64,000 nt of DNA from Sebastes aleutianus (GCA_916700875.1 CAKAKS010000031.1:9958977-10022976), one strand, 5' to 3'. Counted from the stretch's first letter, positions 26,685 to 37,714 are shown. Notes: a model not told the origin generated them from the letters alone. Numbers and translations are program-made.

Positions 26685-27356
26685 CACCCAGTTCCCACGG
26701 TGGTGGTGGGGGGAAGCTGAGCAGCGTGTCAATCTGCGCACAGCGTCACCTCTTTTCACTTGCAAAAAGGAAGTAGCGCAGGGCTTTTGTTATTCCAAGT
26801 CCCACAGTCTAAAACAACTGGAATATATCCGCCGTTTATGATTCAAGCAGCCACCTATAATCTCCTCCTCAGGGGTGTTTTTAGATGGACTCGGAGACTC
26901 GTTTGGTGGTTTATACTTTACTGTCGCTGCCATTTGGTTAGGGTTAGGTAATCACTGTCTTGAGAGAACACAGGCGCTCTCTGAGGTTTTTAGATGCCTT
27001 CACACTTTGAGACAGACACTCTTAAAACGACATTTATATGTCTCCCCTTGAGCCGTAACCATTTGGAGAATAAAACTTTAAATGCACCGATGGCTTCTGG
27101 ATTTTGAAATAGCCCTTTTACGAACAAGCTGCACATACCAGCGCAACCCATCGTTGTGCTCATTTTTCATATTTGTTGCTCAAATTCACTGCAGTGATCG
27201 TCTCAGGGAGACATTGCAGAGAAAAAGTTAGACCACGTATATCTCTCCAACAGCAGCAGATAGCTGTAAACCACACCCTCTCCTGGAGAGCATGTCATCA
27301 TCAGCACCTTTTACTGCCCCCATTTAACATGATTGGGTGTTAATGAGCTCCTTTAC

Positions 27357-27869
27357 TTAAAGGTCCCATATCATGCTTATTTTCAGGTTCATGTTTGTAT
27401 TTTGGGTTTCTACTAGAACATGTTTACATGCTTTAATGTTCAAAAAACACTTTATTTTCCTCATACTGTCTGCCTGAATATACCTGTATTTATCCTCTGT
27501 CTGAAACGCTCCGTTTTAGTGCATTTCACATAATGGCAACAGAATTGCGTTTTGGTCATTTTGGGTCCGTGTTTACTTCATGTTAGCTGATGTCATTCAC
27601 ATACACTGCAACAGTAAATAAACTGGGACACATTTAGTATGTTTACGTTTAAAACTGTGAAATGGTCTAAATATTGTATATTTGTGACATCACGAATGGA
27701 CAGAAATCCTAACGGCTTGTTTCAAACACACAGTTTCTGAATACGGGCTGTGTGTATTTCTCCGTATATTGAGTGTTTTGATACCTTCACAGTATTTATA
27801 TAGCACTTAAACCTGCTTTATAATATAAAAGACATGAAAATCAAATTTTTTACAATATGGGATCTTTAA
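27357..27869. mobile_element. TIR element (MITE), TTAAAGGTCCCATAT type
   Basis: Left TTAAAGGTCCCATAT and right ATATGGGATCTTTAA form inverted ends around 513 bp. This is a family I recall as very abundant in percomorph genomes. Non-coding. Confidence 0.75.
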
Positions 27870-28404
27870 AAAAGACATCTTAATGAAACATTTTGACTAA
27901 TATTATGTGTAGTCCACAAGACAATTATTACTGTTTCCCTTTTAAGAAGTTATATCTTATTTAGTACTGATGTTTCTTTCATTTTCACCTGTTGTGAGAG
28001 TCAAAATAAAACCAAAATTCGGCCGAATGACACCTTATTATTGCGTAAAATCAGGCTATATGTGTATTTCTTCAATAAAGTGGCTATTTTATTGTATTTT
28101 CAGCAGACGTTTTGGTTTTGCATGAATAAAAATCATCTCCGATGCTCTTTTGTCCCCATTTACATCGCTGTCAATGAGAGGTGGAGAGGTCTGGATGGAC
28201 GTTTTTGTTTCCTGTTGATGTTAATCCAGAGTATGATCCTTTTTACAACGTGCCTTCTTTCTCAGCAGGTTTACAGCTCTGGCAGCACCATGCCTCTCTC
28301 TGGCTCTCAGTCCTCGACTACAGGAGATCAGCTCTCCATTGCTTGCAGGCGGCTTGTTTAATATTTCTGCAGCAACATTTTGTCTCCCTCGTTTAGAAGA
28401 CCAC

Positions 28405-28549
28405 GCCTCCTCCTCCTCCTCCTCCTCCTCCCACTAACCGAGCCGGCAGCCTATAACCTCCCCTGGTTTCCGCCCATTCCTCCACAGTTGATTCTTGTTG
28501 GGGATGGCATTGTCATGCAAATAAAGGACGCGTAAAATCTTCCCCCAGA
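28405..28549 (+). promoter_or_regulatory. nrarp: Putative nrarp promoter
   Basis: A CpG-bearing block sits in otherwise AT-rich DNA. In order it has a CCACGCC KLF/SP-type box at the start of a (CTC)n tract, an octamer motif ATGCAAAT (28515-28522) that overlaps a TATA-like AAATAAAGG (28519-28527), and then the GC-rich start of a probable first exon. A start site near 28550 would be about 25-30 bases past the TATA-like element. This is inferred from composition and motif spacing; no transcript data are available here. Confidence 0.45.
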
Positions 28550-28668
28550 GCGCAGCGCAGAGCAGAGACTCACACGGACCGCGCGGAGGAGGAACACGCA
28601 CACAGGACCAGTGGTGGATTTGTATCGTTTCTATCTATAGTCTATAGCTACGGATCCATCTGTCACAG
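28550..28668 (+). other. nrarp: Putative nrarp non-coding first exon (5' UTR)
   Basis: A GC-rich segment follows the TATA-like element and ends in CAG at a consensus donor, GTAAGT (28669 on). It contains no long reading frame. Pairing it with the strong acceptor at 30410 gives a spliced 5' UTR for nrarp. I recall mammalian NRARP as intronless, so this is a hypothesis. The alternative is a start site within 30.4-30.8 kb. Confidence 0.4.
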
Positions 28669-28786
28669 GTAAGTCACAAATTCTGCAGAGGATTACATTT
28701 CAAGACACAGTGGAGGCTGGTGGATTTTTTTCTTGGTAGGGCTGTGGTGCCACATCCAATCAATTTCAGCAAACATCCCGGTATGA

Positions 28787-29694
28787 TTTAATGCAAAAAA
28801 AAAGTGAAGGTATCAAAAACACATTTTGCAGTTAAATAATCAACAATTATTTTATTCCAACAGGAAGAGTAAATAATGCTTTTTAAAAAACACAACAGTC
28901 TAAAATGTACTCAGTGGTGCAATGTAACTTAGAATCAGAATCAGAATCGTGTTTATTGCCAGGTGTAAGAGGTATACACTAGGAATTTGCTTTGGTTTTG
29001 TTGGTGCAAATAAGCAGTATAATAACAAAAGAATAGATAAAAACGTTAGAATAAACTAAGAATAATACTTATCACTTAAATACAATTTTGAGGTACTTCT
29101 ACTTTCCATGTTCTGCTACTTTCTACTTTCTGCTCAACTACATCTCAGAGGGAAATATTCGACTTTTTACTCCCACTACATTTATCTGACAACTTTAGTT
29201 ACTTTACCGATTCAGATTATTAATACAAAATATAATCAAATTACACATATTACTGGGTGAATTCCATATTTAAAACACACAAATATTGACATTTTGTATA
29301 ATTTGTTTAATGCAAAAAAAAGTGAAGGTATCAAAAACACATTACTACTTTGCAGTTAAATAATTAACACTTATTTTATTCCAACAGGAAGAGTAAATAA
29401 TGCTTTTAAAACAGTATAAAATGTACTCAGTGGTGGAATGTAACTTAGCAATTAAATACAATTTTGAGGTACTTTACTTAAGTATTTCCATGTTCTGCTA
29501 CTTTCTACTTCTACTCCACTACATCTCAGAGGGAAATATTAGACTTTTTACTCCACTACATTTATCTGATAACTTTAGTTACTTTACAGATTCAGATTAT
29601 TAATACAAAATATAATCACATTACAATCAAATTACACATATTCCTGGGTGTATTCCATATTCAAAACACAAATATTGACAATTTGTATAATTTT
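28787..29694. repeat. Head-to-tail tandem duplication in the putative nrarp intron
   Basis: Unit A 28787-29305 and unit B 29306-29694 abut directly. Both begin TTTAATGCAAAAAAA and share AACAGGAAGAGTAAATAATG, CTCAGTGGTG and ACTACATCTCAGAGGGAAAT. Unit A is longer because of an insertion at 28933-29073. Confidence 0.85.
28933..29073 (+). mobile_element. Short retroelement insertion in duplication unit A
   Basis: Present in unit A and absent from unit B. It starts AATCAGAATCAGAATCGTGT and continues TTATTGCCAGG, a common fish retroposon tail type. About 141 bp. Confidence 0.65.
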
Positions 29695-29892
29695 TATTAT
29701 TATTATTATAAGTAGTAGTAGTAGTAATGTCTCTTTGTGTGCGCCCTAGCGCCCTCTATTGGCCGGCCGCCACTGTCCAGGCATGTTTTAGTGGCAAAAA
29801 AAATAAATAATCAAGCAGTGTAGCTGTGCGTAAAAGTGTGCTTAAGGAGGCTTCACTCTTGGATGTGGCGGAATGTGGAGTCTCTCTCTCAG

Positions 29893-30340
29893 GCTACGTT
29901 CCAAATCGCATACTTTTTCTTTTTACTTCTAGTACGTACTAAAGCTGCCCTTACAAAGTACGTACTGTTTCATGCAGTACGCATACTACTTACTCATAAC
30001 ATTGCACCTTGAACTTTGACCCTCTTGCTCATGTATCCCCTGCACAGAGGATTGTGGGTCAGAATAGCCAGAAAAAGCATGCTGGCTTGCATACTGCAAA
30101 AATGTGACCCTGTGCAGTATAGGACATCCTGGTATTTTTGGCATTCTGCATTTGACATATTATGTATTGGGACATATACTAAATCTTTTTCTGGCATACT
30201 AAATAGCATGATAGTATGGGTATTGGAACGCACAGTATATAGTACTAAAGGCACAATGTTATGCATACTTGCATGCAACACTACACAGCTGCAGTATGTA
30301 CTAAAAGTAAAAAGAAAAAGTATGCGATTTAGAACGCACC
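29893..30340. mobile_element. TIR element with 48-bp ends in the nrarp 5' region
   Basis: The left end (from GCTACGTTCCAAATCGCATA) and right end (to TATGCGATTTAGAACGCAC) are inverted over about 48 bp with few mismatches. The 448-bp element ends about 70 bp before the putative acceptor at 30410. No transposase. Confidence 0.85.
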
Positions 30341-30410
30341 CTGCAGTTTGTTGGTGCAGGAATCTGGGATTCATGAGGACTTTTCTTTTCTTTTTTTTGT
30401 CTTTTCCCAG

Positions 30411-30888
30411 ACACCCTGGCCACACATGAGCAGCGACAGGGACGTGTAGCCAGGAATCAGGTCAAGGAACCGTTCAAAGGAAAACCTGCAACTCTGGAGA
30501 TAGTGGACTTCCAATTTCCCCCCCAGTGAAGTCGGAGGTGTCTCCATCTCCATCTCCTGCTATAGGCTATACCTGCTGCTGCTGCTGCTACAGAAGGGGG
30601 ACTATACGTCTAGAGACTCCTGGATCGCTTGAGAGCACCCTTTTTATGATTTAGGGATTTTAGGATCTCTCAAATATTAATTTTGCACACCAAGTGTGTT
30701 ATTTCCTCTCTTGTCCTTTTTGGGATATATACAGTGATCTTTTTTTTCCTGTTTTAGTCCTTTTAAAGTGCCTTAATAACTGGTTATAATCCAGTGTAAC
30801 TGTGGCATCAAATCAGAGACGCTCAACAGGATTACTGGTTCCCCACCACCATCCGAGCACCACCAGCCCCCCAGCCGAGCTTGCAACC
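30411..30888 (+). other. nrarp: nrarp 5' UTR (proximal part)
   Basis: 478 bases lead up to the nrarp start codon. They hold at least two minimal upstream frames, including ATG AGC AGC GAC ... TAG at 30426-30449. The sequence is moderately AT-rich with a (CTG)n run near 30570. Confidence 0.5.
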
Positions 30889-31230
30889 ATGAGCCAGGCG
30901 GAAGTGTCGACTTGCTCGGCGCCGCAGAGGGTCTTCCAGGAGGCGGTGAAGAAGGGCAACACCAAGGAGCTGCACTCGTTGCTGCAGAACATGACGAACT
31001 GCGAGTTCAACGTCAACTCCTTCGGGCCGGAGGGTCAAACGGCCCTGCACCAGTCGGTCATCGACGGCAACCTGGAGCTGGTAAAACTGCTGGTGAAGTT
31101 TGGCGCAGACATCCGGCTGGCCAACAGGGAAGGGTGGAGCGCTTTACACATCGCAGCCTTCGGAGGCCACCAGGACATTGTGCTATACCTCATCACCAAG
31201 GCCAAGTACTCCTCCTCTGGAGCCAGGTGA
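30889..31230 (+). CDS. nrarp: Notch-regulated ankyrin repeat protein (NRARP)
   Basis: The frame encodes a 113-residue protein in a single exon. NRARP is a small intracellular feedback inhibitor: Notch induces it, and it binds the Notch intracellular domain with RBPJ and promotes loss of the complex; it has also been linked to LEF1 stability. The start MSQAEVSTCSAPQRVF has a good context (GCAACCATGA), and an upstream in-frame ATG at 30802 lacks family support. Two ankyrin repeats are visible: GQTALHQSVIDGNLELVKLL at about residues 49-68 and GWSALHIAAFGGHQDIVLYL at about residues 82-101, then a short KAKYSSSGAR tail. Length and sequence match vertebrate NRARP almost residue for residue. The paralogue (nrarpa or nrarpb) cannot be settled here. 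It lies downstream of exd3 on the same strand. Confidence 0.97.
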   Translation: MSQAEVSTCSAPQRVFQEAVKKGNTKELHSLLQNMTNCEFNVNSFGPEGQTALHQSVIDGNLELVKLLVKFGADIRLANREGWSALHIAAFGGHQDIVLYLITKAKYSSSGAR

Positions 31231-32365
31231 TCTTTGTGTTCTCTGCTGTCAGGTAAAAAAAATATAAGAAAATTAAAAAAATAGTGGAAACTGCAACACA
31301 CTTGGGAAAGCCAGGCTCTTGTAAAAGCAAAAAAAAAAACTTGCCATTATCTTATTACATAGTTGTGCCAAATTATATATTAAAAAAAAAAAAAAAAAAA
31401 GAAATAAACCTGCACAATAATCTTCCCTCATTGTAAACCAAACGGGGCCCTCTGTGCACTCTGGTTCACACGTACACACACACACACAGAGCTTCTTCAA
31501 CATCTTTATAACAAAAGCATTTCGGTGAGTTTGTTGGTACTAAAGCTTTCCTCTTGAATGTGTATACTAGATCTTGTCCTCTATAAAAGAAGCCACAGTG
31601 TCTGCTTGTGTGTGTGTGTTTGGACTCCAGAGTGCAGATGGCCCAGTTTTCTTTCTATCCATGACCTCCCATCTCCAGTCGGGAGGCTCCTCATTGTTCA
31701 CTTGTATAAAAAAACAACAAAAAACAACAACTTTTTTAAGTTATTTTATATGAAACATGGCACTTGATGCTATACATGGCTGCATGCTGGAATATCTGTA
31801 AAGGGAAGATGCATGAACAAGAGAAAGAAGGGTTGCCCTCTGTTGGCTATACCAGAGGTCTGTTTTCTTTTATTATTTTTGTTACTCAAAGAGCGGCATT
31901 ATGGCTATCCAACACGCTTTCAGATGTGTAATCATTATGTAACAACAAGTGGCTCCATCATTGTTGTGAAGTACTGTACACAATAGCTTTACTTTGTGTT
32001 TTTTTTTTTTTTTGGAGAGAAAAAAGGAGCAGATCTTGCCATGCTGGCGTCCAACTTTTTCAGGCCAGTTGTGTGTTATTAAAAAAAAAAGAAAAACAGC
32101 TGCTTTCGCTTTGTATCAAAAAGAAAACATTTGGAATTCACTTTATTAATCTCCTTTCAGTATTTTATTAACATCCTCAGTCATCACTGTGAAAGCAGGC
32201 TGGGGTTTTTTTTCTTTATTTATGAAGGTACATTGAGAAGATGCATTTTTTTTTTTTTTAAATATGTTGTGGTTCTTCTTAAAAAAAAGTGTAAAGAGGG
32301 TGACTCAAGCTGCTTCAGACTCGTAGTATAAACTGTCCCGTGTGGAGGTAGACCTGCCACTCCCC

Positions 32366-32502
32366 CCCACCCACCACCACCACCCACCCATCCACCCATC
32401 CACCCATCCACCCATCCTCCCATCCACCCCTCTGTTAAAGCCTGTTGACCCTCAAGAGGACTTTCTCCCCCTCCTCCTCCTCCTCCTCCTCCTCCTCCTC
32501 CC
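32366..32502. repeat. (CACC/CATC)n and (CTC)n tracts in the nrarp 3' UTR
   Basis: CACC/CATC repeats at 32366-32430 and CTC repeats at 32469-32502, both pyrimidine-biased on the transcribed sense strand. Confidence 0.9.
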
Positions 32503-33789
32503 GTTAAAAGGACTTTTGTTTGGTTGCCTTTTGCCAGCTACCTCGACTATAAAGTATTCTCAAGTTGTTCAGCTCTTTCACCTCTCTGCCACGTTGGTTG
32601 GTTGGAGTCTGAGGAGATTCACAATTTGTCTGTGATCATCCGCATGCCAGTATGTTTTTTTTTTTTTTTTTGTGGGACTTCAATACAGAAGATGCAATGA
32701 ACTCATTCCTGCATCCTCAGTCGGGACAGTTTATTTTTTACACTACAACCAAACCAATTCTGTCAAGCAATGCATCGTTTTTCTGCAAAAGGGGGAGTCT
32801 GCAAAGGTTCTCTCGGTCTCTCACACACTGCCATTGTTTTCCCTATAAACCTCCACTTTCCTTTCTCTCTCTCTATCTTCATCAGCCTTTTTTCCAGTCA
32901 TACAAAAAAAATGGAATTGTATCGCATGACTTATAAATGCAGGGAGTTTTATTGCACAAAAAAAACAAATGCGGAGCCTTGTGCGCCCCCATGTTTGTAC
33001 GGGGTAACTGCAGGAGCCAAGGCTTTGGACTAGTTACTACTACTGAGCAGGACCCTAATACTGTTGGACGATGAAGACTTTAATAACAACAACAACACAT
33101 GACTATTGCAGGATGTCACAGAAAAAAAGGAACAAATAAATTGGTTTAAACTTGGTCTGCTGCATTTTGAAAGTCATGGCACCCTAACATTTGTATCAAT
33201 GCTGCTTGTATGTTTCTTTTTTGTTAATGTTTTTACTGCTCAAAAATGGCCAACAGTTGTATAAGACTGGTTCACCACATGAGAAGCCGTTGAAAGAGTG
33301 TTTTTTGTAATTTTGAAGTGTGTGTTGTGTGATTGTGTGCTTCTCATGGAGGGCCCCCGTGTTGTTAAAATCCAGTCATCCAGACTGAGAACTTCCCATT
33401 TTTAAACCTGGAAACCACCACGACTAAACGGAAGCGATAGATCCACTACATCAATATAGATTGGTATCAGGCAACAAATTAAATATGCATCGCTTTGTCT
33501 TAAACTTGATGGGTTTTCTTTTTTTTTTCTTTTTTTTTCTTTGAATATTGCACTGATGACTGTTGTTGAAAAGTTGGCTTTTATGTGTCAACATTTTTAA
33601 TTTTTTTCTGAATAGAAAAAAAAACAAACACAACAAAATACTATTGTATAAATATATGCTCCAGGTGATAATGTCCTAATGTGTGTGTTACTTTGTGGAA
33701 AAAACATTGTTTTTTTTTTAACAAAGATGCGTGTATCTCTGTGATTGGGTGTATGTATATATACATATGGATATATATATATATCGACG

Positions 33790-33818
33790 CTGATGATGAT
33801 GATGATGATGATGATGAT
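33790..33818. repeat. (GAT)n in the nrarp 3' UTR
   Basis: About nine GAT units, next to an (AT)n block at 33770-33784. Confidence 0.93.
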
Positions 33819-34276
33819 ATCTTGGGGCACTTTCTTTTCTGAAGTGCTGTCTTCCTGTTTTTTTATGAAAGGGGAATAATACATTTGATGGTAAGATCAT
33901 TGTAACATGATTAAAAAATTGCACGGTTGTGTGGTTGTTTGGCTTACCAGGGTCATAACATTTATGACGTAAGGAGCCGGCTGCCGGATTGGTGTACATG
34001 AGTGAGATGATTTTTTTTTTTTAAAGAGAAAAAAGTGCTGAATTCTTTTGGACCAAGTTGTGTTTCTGGTCTTGCTTCATTTCAAGCAAGAAGGAAACGG
34101 CTGATTTTTTTTTTTTGTTTGTTTATGAGTGATGCAGATGTTCCATCGTGTTTGATTTTGTTTGTATTCTTTTTATTTTTTGAACGTTTGTAACACTGTG
34201 ATGATGACGTGATGTCATGCGGAGATGAGTGCTGTATTATTTTTGTACGTTTGTGTACAAGCCAGTAAAGAAAATC

Positions 34277-34282
34277 ATTAAA
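34277..34282 (+). terminator. nrarp: nrarp distal polyadenylation signal ATTAAA
   Basis: The common variant hexamer ATTAAA in AAAATCATTAAACTC, with TTGTGTGTATG immediately downstream as a GT-rich element. The repeat-poor interval ends here and a CT microsatellite region begins. Confidence 0.55.
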
Positions 34283-34403
34283 CTCAAACTCTTGTGTGTA
34301 TGCATATGTTTCTTCCTCATCGCCCAAGCAAAAAGCTCCCTCCTCCTCCCTCCGCCTGCATTTTTCATAGAAAAGGTTGGTTTGGGAAACACACCCCTAC
34401 CCT

Positions 34404-34404
34404 C

Positions 34405-34441
<37 letters not shown>
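34404..34441. repeat. (CT)n microsatellite
   Basis: 38 bp of CT just past the nrarp polyadenylation site. Confidence 0.95.
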
Positions 34442-34442
<1 letters not shown>

Positions 34443-35100
34443 TTTCCCTCCCTGTCTTCCAAGCCGGGCCCAACCCAGATCCCCATTCTCTCCCTTTTGT
34501 CATTCATCTGGCCTCATCCTTTCACTGCCGGGATAAAAGAGCCCAGTGCATTGTGGGTAGGCTCAGTTTAAAGAAGGGTCCCCTCCCCTGTGTGTGTTGT
34601 GGGAGAGCTGGTTTTATGTTACCCCCACACACTCGAAAACTTTCCAACACACACTCCTCTCTTGTGCTCTCTAGGCCTGAGCTCTGCATGCGCTGCAACT
34701 CAGCTCTCTGCTGACAAACCTGCTTTTGCACACGCTCGAGTCTATCATCTATTATCTTTGTCCCTTTTCACTTCACTAACCCCCTTCCCATACGTTGTAT
34801 AACTCTGCTTCTGAAAAAAAATTCGCAAAAAGCTGATTTTGTTGGAGGGGAAACAGAACATACTTGTGTATTTTTGTGATTTTTCCTGTGAAATATGTAC
34901 GTTGAAGCCTCCTGTGAAGGTGCATGTAAATGGTTGGTTAAACTGTTAACCATTCTCCCACCTCATTTGGATCGCCCATGAGTAAAAAAAGATGGAACAC
35001 ACTGATTCATTTGCAGCCAAAAACGTTAAGAAACGCTGTGTTAGTGTGTGCATTTTGTGCTGATCAAACAAAAGTGTATGTATTTTTTAAGTGAAGCTTT

Positions 35101-36051
35101 TAAAGCTGCGGTCGGTAACTTTGAGCAAATGTGATTGATGAAGTTATTGAATAAAATGGTCACTATTCTCGCTCCCAACTCATCAAATGCCGCCATTTGG
35201 TACGTGCCCCTCGGCATTGGAGACCGATGCACGGAGGCACCCTTTAGCAACAGTGAGGAGACCGGTGTTCGTGTCCCGTGTGAAACTAAAAGTAACGTTA
35301 ACTTATTTTGTCACGTCAGTCCTTGTCACGTGACTCGTTAGTATCGTCAGTCACGTGAGTCCGTTAGTTAGTGAAGTTAACGTCAAACACAATAGTTTTC
35401 TAACCCAAAGTAAATGGTTGTGTTGCCTAAACCTAACTTCCTGTGAAAACGGAAGTTTATTTTGAAAGGACACTATGCATGTAACAAGCGTACATTGACA
35501 CACCGTCCCTGGTCCGTCCAATAGTAATGCAAGAGGGGTACCTCCGTGCGACGGTTTCCGATGCCGAGGGGCATTGATCAAGCGGCGGCATTTGACGAGC
35601 GGGTAGTGAGAATGTATTGCATCCTGTGTTCCTAATGGCATTTGCAAGATTTCATAGCGCCGGAAGGAAACCAACCAATCAGAGCAGAGGATTCCCTAAA
35701 GCAGCTGCTCTCAAACTCCGATCAAACTGTCAAACTAGGCAGCGCTGGCAATAGGCAATACAATAATAGAGTATTAATTCATATTTGATCAGCGTTGCCT
35801 AGTTTGTGACAGTTTGATAGGCGTTCGCTATTAGTGATTTACAGCTGCTTTAGAGACGACTCTGCTCTGATTGGTTGTTTTCCTTTGGCGCTGTGAAATC
35901 TCGCAAATGCCTTTAGGAGCACCGGAGGACACCGAGGAACATGATTCTTTTCAAAGATTACGTCTCCTGCACTACTGTCAGGATATAGTGTCCGTTTTAT
36001 AAAAAATAACTTTTGAATCATTATTGCTCAAAGTTACCTACTGCAGCTTTA
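35101..36051. mobile_element. Composite palindromic TIR element
   Basis: Ends TAAAGCTGCGGTCGGTAACT and AGTTACCTACTGCAGCTTTA are inverted repeats. Inside, 35168-35245 pairs with 35534-35612, and 35634-35757 pairs with 35788-35915 across a loop of about 30 bp. The interior also holds a minus-strand copy of a module shared with two other elements (35395-35450). No coding content. Confidence 0.75.
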
Positions 36052-37714
36052 AATTAACACTTTAAAATAATGTTCTTGTTCTTCTTCACTGTAGCACTTT
36101 TTAAAAGCACAACATACCGGTGGTTACATGTTGCTCACGAGTCTCAACACCTGCTTCTTTGAATTTGAAACCTGTCATTGAGTCATGTTCTCCCCGTTTC
36201 GTGGAAAGGCTGCTCTGCAACTGATATTGCGCGGCTGTGGGAGGGTCGTGGGAAAAAGGCAAAACTGCAATTCATCTTCCTGCATGTCGGACCTGTTCGT
36301 GTCGTAACATTTGCTGGGTGTCAACCTGCAGTTAAGTGCAACTGTTTGAGCAAGGAGGGTTACAAGTGTGATTAGAATAACGGTTGCGGTTTTTTGAGTG
36401 TTGTCATTTCAGTGTGATCCTGAATTTAAATTCTGAGTGAAAGAAAGTTTTATTGGCAAGGCAGCCGTTAAACTTGCATTGTGAACCGCAGCTGAACCAT
36501 CTTTGACCTCAAATGTTCTGCACTGACCACACCAAGCATTTCTTTGTCAGATACAAACTCAGCACCAGGATAGTTAGCTCCTCTAAACACCAGCCCCCTC
36601 TGTGTTTTGATGCCGTGGCAGGCCCGAACGGGCTATCTGGCTCGCTCGCTTGTCCTTTCCTACACCCCCCACACCCCCGCCAGTCTCTCACTTCTGCAGG
36701 ATGTTTTTGTTGAGCTGGGTTCCCTATTGTTCACACACTGAGCTGGCTGGCCTCCCAGGGTTGCTGCTGGCTGCTAGGCCCCTTAATAGGTTCTTCATGT
36801 GCCTTGGCTTTCCTCGCTCGTCTTGGTCTGGCCTGTGCATGGAGCAGCCTGCTTTAGTGAGCCAGACAACGCAAGGCATTCTGGGAGGAATTGTGCAGCG
36901 AAGACAGTGAGAGAAAATCAGATGATGAATTGTTTCACTTCAAGGCTTAAAAAACTTCAGAGAGCAGCATCAAAATGACTTTATTAAAACAGTGAACAGG
37001 CCACATTAGCATATATAACCGCTTACAGTCCTGTGTGTGTGTGTCTGGTTTTGTGTTTCACACATAAATCAAGTAAAATATCTGTCGATCTTACAGCAGC
37101 TGCAATCAAGTGTGTGATTATCTTCCACCTCCATTCAAAAGGCCATTGTTCAGCGGCTCATAAAATATTCATATCCATGCTTACACCCCTCATTTGAAGG
37201 GTTACACTTGATCTGTAAGATTAACTGAACATCTTGTGATATGTGTAAAACGCAATTTAATTGGTTTTGCAACACTGAATTCCTCATTTTATAACGGCTC
37301 CTGTTCAACGGGTGTAGAGCGTGTGACTTCCTCAAAGCGCCTCAGGATTGACATGATTGCTGTCTGATTGGGTAATAGTGTCATACAAACGGCTTGTTTG
37401 AATGAATTTACATTTAGGACGCAATATGAGGAACTTTCAGAGTTGCTGCGGGAACCTGCGGCCAAATAAAGAGGAACTTAGAGAAGCGTCAAACTGTCTT
37501 TCCAGTATTTTATTTTCGTTGGACCTGTTAAGGTGGGACAACTATGATTTCCCATCATAGCTCCACCCAGCTTCCACCTAACTAGAGGTGTAATCAGTCA
37601 GAGGAACTGAAAATACTGGTGTGGGTGTGCAGGCCCTTGAACATTCGACTTCTTTACATGATAATCAAATCATAAGATATTTATCTTTTTAGTTTGACCA
37701 AATCATTTATAATT

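Larger units (their letters stand above)
20716..28404. other. Intergenic region between exd3 and nrarp
   Basis: No gene recognised. It contains the TIR elements at 22005 and 27357, repeats at 25.1 and 25.5 kb and microsatellites at 20.9, 23.5 and 26.6 kb. A GC-rich patch lies at 23.70-23.90 kb, and two RBPJ-type octamers lie at 26352-26359 (TGTGGGAA) and 26692-26699 (TTCCCACG, minus-strand CGTGGGAA). The long frames around 23.1-24.0 kb are low-complexity artefacts. Confidence 0.6.
28669..30410 (+). other. nrarp: Putative nrarp 5' UTR intron
   Basis: GTAAGT at 28669 and a long pyrimidine tract ending TTTTCCCAG at 30410 bound a 1.74-kb interval. It is filled by a tandem duplication (28787-29694), an inserted short retroelement (28933-29073) and a TIR element (29893-30340). 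There is no coding content. Confidence 0.4.
31231..34295 (+). other. nrarp: nrarp 3' UTR (about 3 kb)
   Basis: A long AT-rich stretch with no coding potential follows the nrarp stop. It is rich in homopolymer A and T runs and holds (CACC/CATC)n at 32366-32430, (CTC)n at 32469-32502, (GAT)n at 33790-33818 and a Pumilio-type TGTATATA at 33754-33761. Unlike its flanks, it carries no TIR element, which fits a constrained transcript. It ends at an ATTAAA signal at 34277-34282 followed by GT-rich DNA. Earlier internal ATTAAA hexamers could give shorter forms. Confidence 0.6.

Noticed and set aside
30802..30888. In-frame N-terminal extension of nrarp from ATG 30802
   Set aside because: It would add 29 residues not present in any NRARP I know. 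The ATG at 30889 has the conserved MSQAE start and better context.
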